A stretch of 64,000 nucleotides of DNA, taken from the NCBI RefSeq assembly GCF_900110575.1, contig NZ_FOEF01000013.1, positions 62,001 to 126,000 of the forward strand. Direction: 5' to 3'. Source of the DNA: Amycolatopsis saalfeldensis. Lineage in GTDB: Bacteria > Actinomycetota > Actinomycetes > Mycobacteriales > Pseudonocardiaceae. Shown here one piece after another: positions 34,002 through 42,519 of the stretch. The notes beneath the pieces were generated by a model. It saw nothing but the letters and a program-made list of their open reading frames with translations, made no database searches and was not told the DNA's origin. The position numbers and the translations under genes were made by a program. The number at the start of each line of letters is the position of its first letter. The stretch's first letter is position 1.

Positions 34002-34247
34002 ATGTCGGATGTGGCCCCCAAGCTGCGCGCGGTCTTCGTCGAAGCGCTGGACCTCGACGCTGACGTGGATGTCGAGAACCTCAAGTACCGCGACATCGAA
34101 GCGTGGGACTCCGTCGGCCACATGGCGCTGATCGCGGCCGTCGAGGACGAGTTCGACGTCGAGTTCGACACCGACCAGGTGATCGACATGTCGAGCTTCA
34201 AGGTCGCCGTCGATATGGTGACCGAGCTGCAGTCGAAGAATGACTGA
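34002..34247 (+). CDS. Acyl carrier protein
   Basis: An 81-residue acidic four-helix protein with the phosphopantetheine attachment Ser37 in EAWDSVGHMAL. DVDVENLKYRDIEAW before it and EDEFDVEFDTDQVIDMSSF after it fit the ACP helices. The DSVGH motif rather than the housekeeping DSLD suggests a dedicated carrier. The neighbouring AMP ligase, FabG-like reductase, LuxE/LuxC pair and acyltransferase would act on the group it carries. ATG at 34002, eight bases after the previous stop, with GGAG upstream; it overlaps the reductase gene by eight bases. Confidence 0.93.
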   Translation: MSDVAPKLRAVFVEALDLDADVDVENLKYRDIEAWDSVGHMALIAAVEDEFDVEFDTDQVIDMSSFKVAVDMVTELQSKND

Positions 34248-34971
34248 TCTGGCCGGACGCGTCGCGCTCGTCACCGGCGGCACGCGCGGGATCGGCCTGG
34301 CCACCGTGCGCGCGCTGGTCGAAGCGGGCGCGACCGTGGTGCTGACCGGGCGCGACGAGGCCCGCGCGAAGGAGGCCGCCACCGCGGCCGGCGCGGCGGC
34401 CGGGCTGGCCCTCGACGTCACGGACGCGAAGGCCGTCTCCACGGTGGTCCGCGGGGTCGCCAAGGAGCACGGCCGGCTGGACGTGGTGGTGGCGAACGCC
34501 GGGATCATGGACGACGCGCTGCTCGGCATGATCCGCGAGGACGCCGTCTCGGCGACCCTGGACACCAACGTGGCCGGCACGCTGCACACCGTCCAGGCCG
34601 CGGCGCGGGCCATGATGCGCAAGAAAACCGGCTCCATCGTGGTGCTCGCCTCCATCGTCGGCGAGTACGGAAGTGCTGGTCAGACGCTGTACGCGGCGTC
34701 GAAGGCGGCGGTGGCGAACATCGCGCTGTCGGCCGCGAAGGAACTCGGCCGCTCGGGGATCCGCGTGAACGCGGTGGCGCCCGGCGTGATCGAGACCGAC
34801 CTCACGGCGGGCCTCTCCGAAGAGGCCGTCGCCGAGAACGTGAAGAAGACCCCGCTCGGGCGGCTCGGCCGGCCCGAGGACGTGGCGAAGGCGATCCGGT
34901 TCCTGGTGAGCGACGAGGCGTCGTTCGTCACCGGCCAGGTGCTGGGCATCGACGGAGGCTTGGTGCTGTGA
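34240..34971 (+). CDS. FabG-like short-chain dehydrogenase/reductase
   Basis: A 243-residue classical SDR with ALVTGGTRGIGLA at about 10-22, NAGIMDD with the NAG motif at about 87, Ser in VVLASIVGEYGSAG and YAASKAA as the catalytic Tyr/Lys. The C-terminus carries DEASFVTGQVLGIDGG. It is closest in pattern to 3-oxoacyl-ACP reductases, using NADPH. With the ACP gene overlapping directly upstream it probably reduces or dehydrogenates a short acyl-ACP. There is no ketosynthase in the block, so it may act on an acid supplied from elsewhere. Confidence 0.9.
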   Translation: MTDLAGRVALVTGGTRGIGLATVRALVEAGATVVLTGRDEARAKEAATAAGAAAGLALDVTDAKAVSTVVRGVAKEHGRLDVVVANAGIMDDALLGMIREDAVSATLDTNVAGTLHTVQAAARAMMRKKTGSIVVLASIVGEYGSAGQTLYAASKAAVANIALSAAKELGRSGIRVNAVAPGVIETDLTAGLSEEAVAENVKKTPLGRLGRPEDVAKAIRFLVSDEASFVTGQVLGIDGGLVL

Positions 34972-36386
34972 CGCTGTTGGGTGCGGGAGCCCGGCTGGTC
35001 GAGGCGGCCGGGGGCCGCACGCTGGCGGGCCAGGAGCTGGACGCGGAAGTCTCGAAGGCGGGCGCGGCGCTGGCCGAGCTGCCCGCCGGGGTGCTGTTCG
35101 CGCGGATGTCGGTGGACCTGCCGAGCGTGCTGACCTACCTCGGCGCGTTCGAGGCGGGCCGCGCGATCGCCCTGATCGACCCGGCGCTCGACGCCGACGT
35201 CCTGGCCGGGCTGATCACCCGCTTCCGGCCCGGCGCCGTGCTGTCCGCGCCCGAGACGCCCGAGACGCCCGCGCCGTCCGGCTACACCGCGGCCGGCGGG
35301 CACTGGGTGCGGGATTCCGCCGAGGGCGTCGAGCCGCACCCCGATCTCGCCGTGCTGCTCCCGACCAGCGGTTCGACCGGCAACCCGAAGCTCGTCCGGC
35401 TCTCCCGCGGCGCGATCATGGCCAACGCCGCGGCCATCGCCGAGGTGCTGGGCCTCACCGCCGACGAGGTCGCGCCGACCTGCCTGCCGCTGCACTACAG
35501 CTACGGGCTGTCGGTGCTGAACTCGCACCTGGTGCGCGGAGCGACCGTGGTGATCGAGCCCTCCGGCGTGCTGGGCCGCGGCTTCTGGGACGCGGTGACC
35601 ACGTACGGCGTCACGTCGCTTTCGGGCGTGCCCTACCACTACGAGATGTTGCGGCGGCTCAAGTTCGACCCCGCGAAGTACCCGACGCTGCGCACGCTGA
35701 CGCAGGCCGGCGGCAAGCTGCGTGACGAGCTGGTGGCCGAGTTCAACGACAAGATGCGGGCGGTCGGCGGCCGGATGTACGTGATGTACGGCCAGACCGA
35801 GGCCGGCCCGCGGATGACCACCGTGCCCGCCGAGCGGCTCGCCGAGAAGCTCGGCTCCGCCGGCCCCGCCCTGCCCGGCGGCGCGTTCTCCGTGCGCCGC
35901 GACGACGGCGTCGAGACCCGGCACCCGAAGATCGTCGGCGAGGTCGTCTACCGCGGGCCGAACGTGATGATGGGTTACGCCGACGACGAGTCCGGCCTGG
36001 CCGCGGGCGACGAGTACGGCGGCGTGCTGGCCACCGGCGACCTCGGCTACCTCGACGCGGACGGCTACCTGTTCATCACCGGCCGGCTCAAGCGCATCGG
36101 CAAGGTGTTCGGCAACCGGGTCAGCCTCGACGACCTCGAGCAGGCCGTGCGCTCGGCCTCGGTGGGCATCGACGTGGTCGCCGCCGTGCCCGGTGGCGAC
36201 AAGGTGGTGCTGTTCGCCGAGCTGCCGGAGGACGACGGCGCGAAGGCGATCTGCAAGGACGCGTCGCGCGCGCTTTCGGAGCGGCTGCACCTGCACACGA
36301 GCGGGTTCGACGTGCGGCCGATCGAGACAGTGCCGCTGCTGGCCAGCGGCAAGATCGACTACCGGTCGCTGGAGGGACGGATATGA
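34968..36386 (+). CDS. AMP-dependent acid ligase (ANL superfamily)
   Basis: A 472-residue adenylate-forming enzyme. The phosphate loop is LLPTSGSTGNPK at about 131-141; further motifs are CLPLHYSYGLSVLNSHL, MYGQTEAGPRMTT, YVMYGQTE with the A5 acid, ATGDLGYLDADGYLFITGRLKR with the ribose-binding Asp, and a C-terminal catalytic Lys in LLASGKIDYRSL. It would activate a carboxylic acid as acyl-AMP and probably load the adjacent ACP. The protein carries no fused carrier domain. GTG at 34968 overlaps the FabG stop; the gene also overlaps the LuxE gene by four bases. Confidence 0.92.
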   Translation: MTLLGAGARLVEAAGGRTLAGQELDAEVSKAGAALAELPAGVLFARMSVDLPSVLTYLGAFEAGRAIALIDPALDADVLAGLITRFRPGAVLSAPETPETPAPSGYTAAGGHWVRDSAEGVEPHPDLAVLLPTSGSTGNPKLVRLSRGAIMANAAAIAEVLGLTADEVAPTCLPLHYSYGLSVLNSHLVRGATVVIEPSGVLGRGFWDAVTTYGVTSLSGVPYHYEMLRRLKFDPAKYPTLRTLTQAGGKLRDELVAEFNDKMRAVGGRMYVMYGQTEAGPRMTTVPAERLAEKLGSAGPALPGGAFSVRRDDGVETRHPKIVGEVVYRGPNVMMGYADDESGLAAGDEYGGVLATGDLGYLDADGYLFITGRLKRIGKVFGNRVSLDDLEQAVRSASVGIDVVAAVPGGDKVVLFAELPEDDGAKAICKDASRALSERLHLHTSGFDVRPIETVPLLASGKIDYRSLEGRI

Positions 36387-37435
36387 GTGTGTTCACGCGC
36401 TCGCAGGCGGAGCGGGAAGCTCTGCTGCTGCCCGAGCTGGCCGAGCTGACCGCGCACCACCGGTCGAACAGCGCCGGGTACGACCGGATCCTGTCGTCGC
36501 TCGGCATCGCGCCGGACGCGCCGTTCGACACGATCGTCGACCTGCCGTGGCTGCCGGTGCGGATGTTCAAGACCCACGACCTCAAGTCGGTCCCGGACGA
36601 CGAGGTGTTCAAGACCCTCACCTCCTCGGGCACCACCGGCGCCGGCGCGTCGCGGATCTACCTGGACAAGGCCGCGGCGGCGGCGCAGACCCGCCAGCTC
36701 GGCACCACGCTGCAGGAGGTGCTGGGCGGCGAGCGGCTGCCGATGCTGATGGTCGACACTATCGGCATCATCAAGAACCGCCGCTCCTTCTCCGCCCGCG
36801 GCGCGGGTGTGCTCGGCATGGCCAACTTCGGCCGCAAGCACACCTACGTGCTCGACGAGAACGACCAGCCGGACGTCGAGGCGGTCAAGAAGTTCCTGGC
36901 GGAGTACGGGGACAAGCCGTTCCTGATCTTCGGGTTCACCTTCATGGTGTGGCTCTACCTGTACGAGGTGGCGCGGGACAACGGGCTCGACCTGTCCAAC
37001 GGCATCCTGATCCACTCCGGCGGCTGGAAGAAGCTGATCGACCGCGCGGTGGACAACACCGAGTTCCGCCGCCGGTTCGCCGAGGACACCGGGCTCACCC
37101 GGATCCACAACTACTACGGGATGATCGAGCAGATCGGCACGGTGTTCCTCGAGGGACCGTCCGGGAACTCCTTGTACTGCCCCGATTTCGCCGACGTCGT
37201 GATCCGGAACCCGGACACCTGGGCGGAGCAGCCGGTGGGCGAGCCGGGGGTGATCGAGGTGGTCAGCACGCTGCCGCGCTCGTACCCCGGGCACGTCCTG
37301 CTCACCGAGGACCTCGGCGTGTGCAACGGGATCGACGACGGCGACTGGCCCGGCAAGCACTTCTCCGTGCTCGGCCGGCTGCCGAAGGCCGAAGCCCGCG
37401 GTTGCTCGGACACCTTCTCCGGGGCCGCCGCATGA
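36383..37435 (+). CDS. LuxE-like acyl-protein synthetase
   Basis: A 350-residue member of the LuxE/PaaK-like ANL branch (Pfam LuxE). It has the nucleotide loop TSSGTTGAGASR, the histidine-containing ILIHSGGWKKL, YYGMIEQIG, and near the C-terminus GRLPKAEARGCSDTF. The cysteine in that RGCSDT motif (Cys341) corresponds to the residue acylated in LuxE of the bacterial fatty-acid reductase. The enzyme would form an acyl-AMP, then an acyl-thioester on itself, and pass it to the LuxC-like partner encoded next. No luciferase genes are near, so light emission is not the role. Confidence 0.9.
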   Translation: MSVFTRSQAEREALLLPELAELTAHHRSNSAGYDRILSSLGIAPDAPFDTIVDLPWLPVRMFKTHDLKSVPDDEVFKTLTSSGTTGAGASRIYLDKAAAAAQTRQLGTTLQEVLGGERLPMLMVDTIGIIKNRRSFSARGAGVLGMANFGRKHTYVLDENDQPDVEAVKKFLAEYGDKPFLIFGFTFMVWLYLYEVARDNGLDLSNGILIHSGGWKKLIDRAVDNTEFRRRFAEDTGLTRIHNYYGMIEQIGTVFLEGPSGNSLYCPDFADVVIRNPDTWAEQPVGEPGVIEVVSTLPRSYPGHVLLTEDLGVCNGIDDGDWPGKHFSVLGRLPKAEARGCSDTFSGAAA

Positions 37436-38676
37436 GCGCGTTGACGCAGCGGTTCCCGGTTTCGGAGCCTATCGACGTCGGTGAGCTGGTCGATCAGCTC
37501 CGCGTCGAGCCGCCGGGCGGACGGCTCACGGTCGGCGACCCGCGAGTGGTCGAGTTCGTCACGAAGTTCGCGCGCAAGCTGCTCGCGCCCGCGCTCGCCC
37601 GCCGTTTCCCGGAGCTGGCTTCGCTGGGCTTCTTTCTGCGCAAGGGCGAAATCGCCAAGGCGCTGTCCACTTTGGAGACTTCCGGCGACGCGCTGCGGTT
37701 CCCGCGCGGGCTGGTGTTCCACGTGCCGCCGGCCAACGTCGACACGATCTTCGTGTACTCGTGGGCGCTGTCCGCGCTGGCGGGCAACCACAACGTCGTA
37801 CGCGTGTCCTCGCGTTCGGCCGGTGCCGCGGAGGCGGTGCTGGACGCGCTGAACGCGGCACTGTCCGATGTGGACCCGGCGACGGCGGCCGCGATCACCG
37901 CGACCCAGCGCATGGTCACCTACGACCGCAGTGACGAGGTCAGCGGCGCCCTGTCGCTGGCGGCCGACCTGCGCGTGATCTGGGGCGGTGACACCTCCGT
38001 GGCCGCGCTGCGGAAGTACCCGCTGGCGCCGCACGCGCGGGACCTGACCTTCCCGGACCGCTCGTCGTTCGCCATCGCTTCGGTGCGCGGCTGGCAGGCG
38101 GCCTCGGCGGCCGAGCGCCGTACCGCGGCCGAGGGCTTCTACAACGACTCGTACTGGTTCGACCAGGCCGCCTGCTCGTCACCGCGCGCGGTGTTCTGGG
38201 TCGGCGACGCTTCGGGAGCGTCAGAAGCCGGCCGCGAGTTCCGTGCGCTGCTGGCCGCGGTGATCGAGGCGAAACAGCACGTCACGGAGCCGGCGATGGC
38301 CGTGCAGAAGCGCGTTTCGGCGTATGGCGCGGCGGCGGACGGGCTGGTGTCGTCGATCGCGTTCGACGGCAACGGGCTGGCCACGTTGGAGCTGACCGAC
38401 GCGGCCGTGATGCCGCGCGAGTGGCTCGGCGCGGGCACGTTCGCGAACGCGCGAGTGGACTCGCTCGCCGAGCTGGTGCCGACCGTGCTGCGCAAGGACC
38501 AGACCGTGAGCCAGTTCGGCTTCACCCGCGAGGAGTTGACCGAGTTCGTCACCGCCCTCGCGGGCCGCGGCGTCGACCGGGTCGTGCCGTTCGGCTCGGC
38601 CCTCACGTTCGCGGGCGTCTGGGACGGTTACGATCTGCTGGCCGAGTTCAGCCGTCTGGTCACGGTGCAGGCCTGA
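37432..38676 (+). CDS. LuxC-like acyl-CoA/acyl-protein reductase
   Basis: A 414-residue NADPH-dependent reductase of the LuxC family. The N-terminal dinucleotide domain includes FHVPPANVDTIFVYSWALSALAGN. The catalytic Cys is in FDQAACSSPRAVFWVG (Cys248), matching the QxCxSP motif of LuxC, and the C-terminal VDRVVPFGSALTF is also characteristic. It converts an acyl-thioester to an aldehyde. ATG at 37432 overlaps the LuxE stop, so the two are made together as in lux operons. The acyl donor here may come from the LuxE protein or the local ACP. Confidence 0.92.
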   Translation: MSALTQRFPVSEPIDVGELVDQLRVEPPGGRLTVGDPRVVEFVTKFARKLLAPALARRFPELASLGFFLRKGEIAKALSTLETSGDALRFPRGLVFHVPPANVDTIFVYSWALSALAGNHNVVRVSSRSAGAAEAVLDALNAALSDVDPATAAAITATQRMVTYDRSDEVSGALSLAADLRVIWGGDTSVAALRKYPLAPHARDLTFPDRSSFAIASVRGWQAASAAERRTAAEGFYNDSYWFDQAACSSPRAVFWVGDASGASEAGREFRALLAAVIEAKQHVTEPAMAVQKRVSAYGAAADGLVSSIAFDGNGLATLELTDAAVMPREWLGAGTFANARVDSLAELVPTVLRKDQTVSQFGFTREELTEFVTALAGRGVDRVVPFGSALTFAGVWDGYDLLAEFSRLVTVQA

Positions 38677-38704
38677 CCAGCGGTTGTCGTGAGGAGACTG
38701 GTCA

Positions 38705-39685
38705 GTGACGACCGTGCGGACGTCTGGGGAGGACGCGCCGGCTTCGAAGCCGAAGCCGCCGAAATCCACCAAGGCCAAGATCCTCGACGTCGTGCGCTGG
38801 GTCGCGATCCTGCTCGTCGTCGGGTTCGCCGCGAAGCAGCTCGCGGCCAACTGGGGCGAGTTCTGGCGCACGCTGTCCGACGTCGCGTGGCAGTCCTCGG
38901 TGCTCAGCCTGCTCGCGCTGGTCGCGTCCATCATGGTCTCCACCTGGGGCTGGCAGAAGATGGTCGACGACCTCGGCGAGCCGGTCGGCTACGCGCGCGG
39001 CGCGCAGATCTGCCTGGTCGGCTCGCTCGGCAAGTACGTGCCGGGCTCGGTGTGGGCGTACCTGCTGCAGATGGAGCTGGGCCGAAAGGCCGGCGTCGCC
39101 CGCGCCCGGATCTTCACCGGCTCGCTGATCCAGCTGGGCGTCGGCGTGGTGTCGGCGCTGGTGGTTTCGCTGCTCGCGGCGCCGGCGGTGTTCAGCAACA
39201 GTCCCCGCGCGATGTGGCTGTTCGTGCTCATCCCGGTCGGCCTGGCCCTGCTGCACCCGCGGATCCTGACCTGGGGCACGTCGCTGGTGCTGCGGATCCT
39301 GCGCCGCCCGCCGCTGGCGCACCCGCTGGGCTGGGCCGTCGTCGGCAAGGTCTTCGGCGCGTCCACGCTGGCCTGGGCGTTGCAGGGAGTGCACCTGTGG
39401 CTGCTGGCCAATTCCGTCGGCGCCCCGGGTTTCAGCGGTTTCGTGCTCTGCGTCGGCGCCATGGCGGTGGCGATGACGGTCGGCACCTTCGCGTTCATCC
39501 TGCCCAGCGGGGTGGGCGTGCGTGAGGTCGCCCAGGTCGCGGTGCTGACGGCCAGCGGCCTGACGGTGGGCCAGGCCGCCGCGTTCGCCGTGGCCTCCCG
39601 CGTGATGTTCACCGTCGCGGACCTGCTGACCGCGGGCTTCGCGGCCGGCGCCGCCCGCGTCGCCGCCCGCGCCGCCGCGGCTTAG
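38705..39685 (+). CDS. Flippase-like (lysylphosphatidylglycerol-synthase transmembrane family) protein
   Basis: A 326-residue polytopic protein with about eight helices and a Lys/Pro-rich cytoplasmic N-terminus. It carries GSLGKYVPGSVWAYLLQ in an early loop and LPSGVGVREVAQVAVL near the C-terminus, the two signature loops of the UPF0104/LPG_synthase_TM family. Relatives are thought to move lipid-linked or glycolipid intermediates across membranes. GTG at 38705, 28 bases after the LuxC stop, on the same strand. As last gene of the block it could export the finished lipid-linked product, an inference from position. Confidence 0.85.
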   Translation: MTTVRTSGEDAPASKPKPPKSTKAKILDVVRWVAILLVVGFAAKQLAANWGEFWRTLSDVAWQSSVLSLLALVASIMVSTWGWQKMVDDLGEPVGYARGAQICLVGSLGKYVPGSVWAYLLQMELGRKAGVARARIFTGSLIQLGVGVVSALVVSLLAAPAVFSNSPRAMWLFVLIPVGLALLHPRILTWGTSLVLRILRRPPLAHPLGWAVVGKVFGASTLAWALQGVHLWLLANSVGAPGFSGFVLCVGAMAVAMTVGTFAFILPSGVGVREVAQVAVLTASGLTVGQAAAFAVASRVMFTVADLLTAGFAAGAARVAARAAAA

Positions 39686-40227
39686 GAACCGGACGGGAGA
39701 CCCGACTCCGGCAGGCCGGACTGACGGTTGACCTCGGCCTTGCTGTAGTAGTCGTCGTTGGTCAGGATCTTGCCGCCGCGGAGCTTGATGACGGTGACCG
39801 CGGGGACCGAGAACGAGTGCGGCGCGCCCGTGGCCTGGCCGCTGAAGTTCCAGAAGATGAGCTGGCTGTCGCCGAAGCCGATCGCGCCGGTGAGGGTGAT
39901 CTTGGCGTTCGGGATGGCCGACTTGGTATCGGTGACCCACTGGGCGACCCCGGCGCTGCCGGTGTACGTCCGGTCGAAGGCGTGGTCGGTGTAGCGGGAG
40001 CCGTCCTGGACGAACAGGCCGGCCAGGTTCCGCGGGTCGCTGCTGTTCCAGGCCGCGGCCCACTCGACGGCGAGCGGGGTCAGGTGCGGCTTGGGGGCGT
40101 GGTTCGCCGCTTCGGCCGCCGCGCCGAACGGCTGGGCGACGGTGCTCGCGGCCGCCATCGACGTTCCGGCGAGGGTGACAGCGGCGGCGGCGAGCAGACC
40201 GGTGACAGCGACACGGGCGTTGTTCAT
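39682..40227 (-). CDS. Secreted SnoaL/NTF2-like protein
   Basis: A 181-residue exported protein: signal peptide (VAVTGLLAAAAVTLAGTSMAAAS) and an NTF2-like domain (VEWAAAWNSSDPRNLAGLFVQDGSRYTDHAF, then VTDTKSAIPNAKITLTGAI and QLIFWNFSGQATG). Intracellular SnoaL proteins are common; an exported one is less usual. Function unknown. ATG at 40227 has GAGGAG eight bases upstream. The promoter region is AT-rich and holds good -35/-10 boxes and a palindrome (separate entry). It overlaps the flippase-like gene tail to tail by four bases. Confidence 0.8.
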   Translation of the reverse strand: MNNARVAVTGLLAAAAVTLAGTSMAAASTVAQPFGAAAEAANHAPKPHLTPLAVEWAAAWNSSDPRNLAGLFVQDGSRYTDHAFDRTYTGSAGVAQWVTDTKSAIPNAKITLTGAIGFGDSQLIFWNFSGQATGAPHSFSVPAVTVIKLRGGKILTNDDYYSKAEVNRQSGLPESGLPSGS

Positions 40228-40247
40228 GGTTTCTCCTCGGAAGGTTT

Positions 40248-40297
40248 GTGATTGATCAGTCACTAAGTATGTAACTACACACTCACAACCCTGTCAA
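40248..40297 (-). promoter_or_regulatory. Predicted promoter and palindrome of the secreted SnoaL-like gene
   Basis: On the minus strand TTGACA (40292-40297) and TACATA (40268-40273) sit 18 bases apart, a good vegetative promoter match in an AT-rich pocket. Downstream of the -10 box, 40248-40263 is a near-perfect 16-base palindrome centred on TGATCA, placed at or after the start of transcription where a repressor would act. Confidence 0.5.
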
Positions 40298-40327
40298 CAA
40301 ACTTTCGGGCAAGCCACGGGACCGGGC

Positions 40328-42256
40328 TCAGCCCTCGAGCCGGTAGATCACCGCGTCGTCGTTGCGGTAGACCGGCTGCAGGAACGGCAGCCCGTCGAGG
40401 CCGATGAGGCCCTCGGACTGGTACGCCGGGGCCGGCGGGGCCGCCGGGCGGCCGAGGATCACCCAGTGCACGTTCAGCCTCGCGACGGCGGCGCGCACGG
40501 CCGGGTTCGTCGGGTACTCCTTGAAGTGGGCGGCGAGCAGCACGGCGTCGGACGGGGGCGCGGTGCCGTCGTCGTGGGCCGCGACCGTGCGGGTGCCGGT
40601 GAGGGCGTAGGTCCAGACCGTGCCGTCGTAGCGGTCGTTCATGGCCCACTCGCCCGGTTTGGCGAGCTTGCCCAGCTCGACCATCGCGCGTTCCTCGTCC
40701 GGGGTGATGTTCAGGGTGCGCGGGTCGGCGGCCCGGTAGCCGGAGGCCAGTCGTCCGCCGTTGGATTGCGCGTACAGGCCGTTCGTGACCGCGACGAACG
40801 CCAGCAGCACCACCGCGGCGACAGCGAACGCGGGCACCCGCGCCGGCAGCCGCTCGGCGATCCAGGCCTGGAGCGACGCGAGGCCGTGCCCCGCGATGAA
40901 TGCCAGCGGCACGATCGCCATCGAGATGAAGCGGTACGGGTCGTCCCACCACGGCCGGGAAAGCGCCATCACCAGCGGGGAGTTCGAAGACGCGACGGCG
41001 AGGTACGCGAGCCCGCTCAGCAGCGCGCTCAGCCCGATCCACTTCAGCCGGCCGAGCCGTCCGAACAGGACGAAGCCCAGCAGCAGCGCGACCGAAAGCC
41101 ACACCTGCGGCTGCGGCTCCCAGTGCTGGAACCCGAGCAGCGCGCCGAGCGCCGTCGTCGCGCGGTATTCGATCGGCCAGCCCAGGTACGGCAGGGTGCT
41201 GCTGGCCAGGCCCAGCGCGCCGAACAGCTGCAGCCACGCCACGAGCACCGACACCACGGCGATCGGCAGCAGCGCCAGCAGGTCACGGCCGATCCGCTTC
41301 AGCCGGGCGCCCGGCTCGGCCCACCGCTGCACCAGCAGGGGCCCGGCGAACAGGATCGCGCCGAACAGCGTCGACGAGTGCACACACAGCAGCCCGACGG
41401 CCGCCAGCACCAGCACGAACGCCGTGTCGGGCGCGGCCCGGTCCAGGTACCGGCGCAGCGCGACCGCGGCCAGCGGCGTCAGCGCGAGCCCCAGCAGGAA
41501 CGGGTACAGCGGCCCGCGGCTCATCGACTCGTACATGCTCATCACCGGCGCCGCCGAGACGAGCGCGACCGCGCCGGCCAGCACCGCCCGGCCGCGGAAC
41601 TCCCGCACCAGCACCGCCAGCGACAGGGCCAGCAGACCCGGCAGCAGCATGGTGTTCACGTCGAGCGTCAGCGGGATCGACGCGCCGCTCAGCTTGTACT
41701 GCACGGCGGCCAGCAGGTGGTACGCGTTGGGGTAGAACGGCGGAGTGGCGTCGCCGTACCAGTTCAGCCTGCCCATGCCGGTGAGGCTGCCGTCGCAGGT
41801 CGAAGCGATGTAGCGGACGCCGTTCGCCGCGTACGGCGCGTCGCCGCCCTGCGCGATCGCGCCGAGGTGGCCCATGCCGTAGACCGCCGCGTAACCGCCG
41901 ATCACCGCCGCGACGACCACGCACCCGATCACCGCGAGGTGTCCGCGCAGCGCCCACAGCCCGGGTTCCGGCTCGGCCGGCCACCGGCGTCGCGTCAGGA
42001 GCCGCAGTCCAAACGCGACGGCGGCGAAGACCAGTGTGGTCAGTCCGTAGGTGACCGGGGTGTACGGCAGGCCCAGCGCGTGCGTCCACGGTCCGGCGAG
42101 GCCGCCGATCGCGTAGCTCAGCAACGGGGCGAGCCCGGCGAGCGCCCAGCCGCGCAGGCCCGCCGCGAGGCCCGTGAGCAGGCCGGGCAGCCCGAGCACG
42201 AGCAGTGTCACGGCTACGCCGGCCACATCGGACAGCAGCGTGGGTTCACTCGGCAA
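40328..42256 (-). CDS. DUF6541-type polytopic membrane protein
   Basis: A 642-residue protein with about 13 hydrophobic helices and a C-terminal extracytoplasmic domain of about 150 residues. The pattern resembles GT-C-fold enzymes: LAPLLSYAIGGLAGPW early, then GVRYIASTCDGSLTGMG, YPNAYHLLAAVQY and LSRPWWDDPYRF. The last loops and the C-terminal domain are shared with the protein at 48222-50234. A role in moving or adding polyprenyl-linked sugars is plausible but unproven. The TTG at 42256 follows GAGG and matches the N-terminus of the paralogue; a GTG at 42277 is a possible alternative. Confidence 0.72.
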   Translation of the reverse strand: MPSEPTLLSDVAGVAVTLLVLGLPGLLTGLAAGLRGWALAGLAPLLSYAIGGLAGPWTHALGLPYTPVTYGLTTLVFAAVAFGLRLLTRRRWPAEPEPGLWALRGHLAVIGCVVVAAVIGGYAAVYGMGHLGAIAQGGDAPYAANGVRYIASTCDGSLTGMGRLNWYGDATPPFYPNAYHLLAAVQYKLSGASIPLTLDVNTMLLPGLLALSLAVLVREFRGRAVLAGAVALVSAAPVMSMYESMSRGPLYPFLLGLALTPLAAVALRRYLDRAAPDTAFVLVLAAVGLLCVHSSTLFGAILFAGPLLVQRWAEPGARLKRIGRDLLALLPIAVVSVLVAWLQLFGALGLASSTLPYLGWPIEYRATTALGALLGFQHWEPQPQVWLSVALLLGFVLFGRLGRLKWIGLSALLSGLAYLAVASSNSPLVMALSRPWWDDPYRFISMAIVPLAFIAGHGLASLQAWIAERLPARVPAFAVAAVVLLAFVAVTNGLYAQSNGGRLASGYRAADPRTLNITPDEERAMVELGKLAKPGEWAMNDRYDGTVWTYALTGTRTVAAHDDGTAPPSDAVLLAAHFKEYPTNPAVRAAVARLNVHWVILGRPAAPPAPAYQSEGLIGLDGLPFLQPVYRNDDAVIYRLEG

Positions 42257-42519
42257 CAGACATCCTCGGCTGGTGACGGATCCGCTCGACGCCCCAGGGA
42301 GCGCGGGAGAAGGAGGGAGCACAGATTAGCGGGCACCCCACATACACCCGAACGGCTTATGTCCGCGGAGCGTAATACCGCGATTGACTGGACTCGGTGA
42401 GGTGAAGCGTCAAGGGGCGTGTTTTCCGGCGAATCACTCACGGGGTAGTCGCCATGGTGGTGCCTGGCGAACGGCGGCCGGCGGGGACGGCCGCGGCGGG
42501 GTGAAGCGAGGGGGATCGG

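Noticed and set aside
36383..38676. LuxE/LuxC pair as part of a bioluminescence operon
   Set aside because: No LuxA/LuxB-type luciferase gene lies with them; the LLM protein at 47138 is a distant F420-type enzyme in another context.
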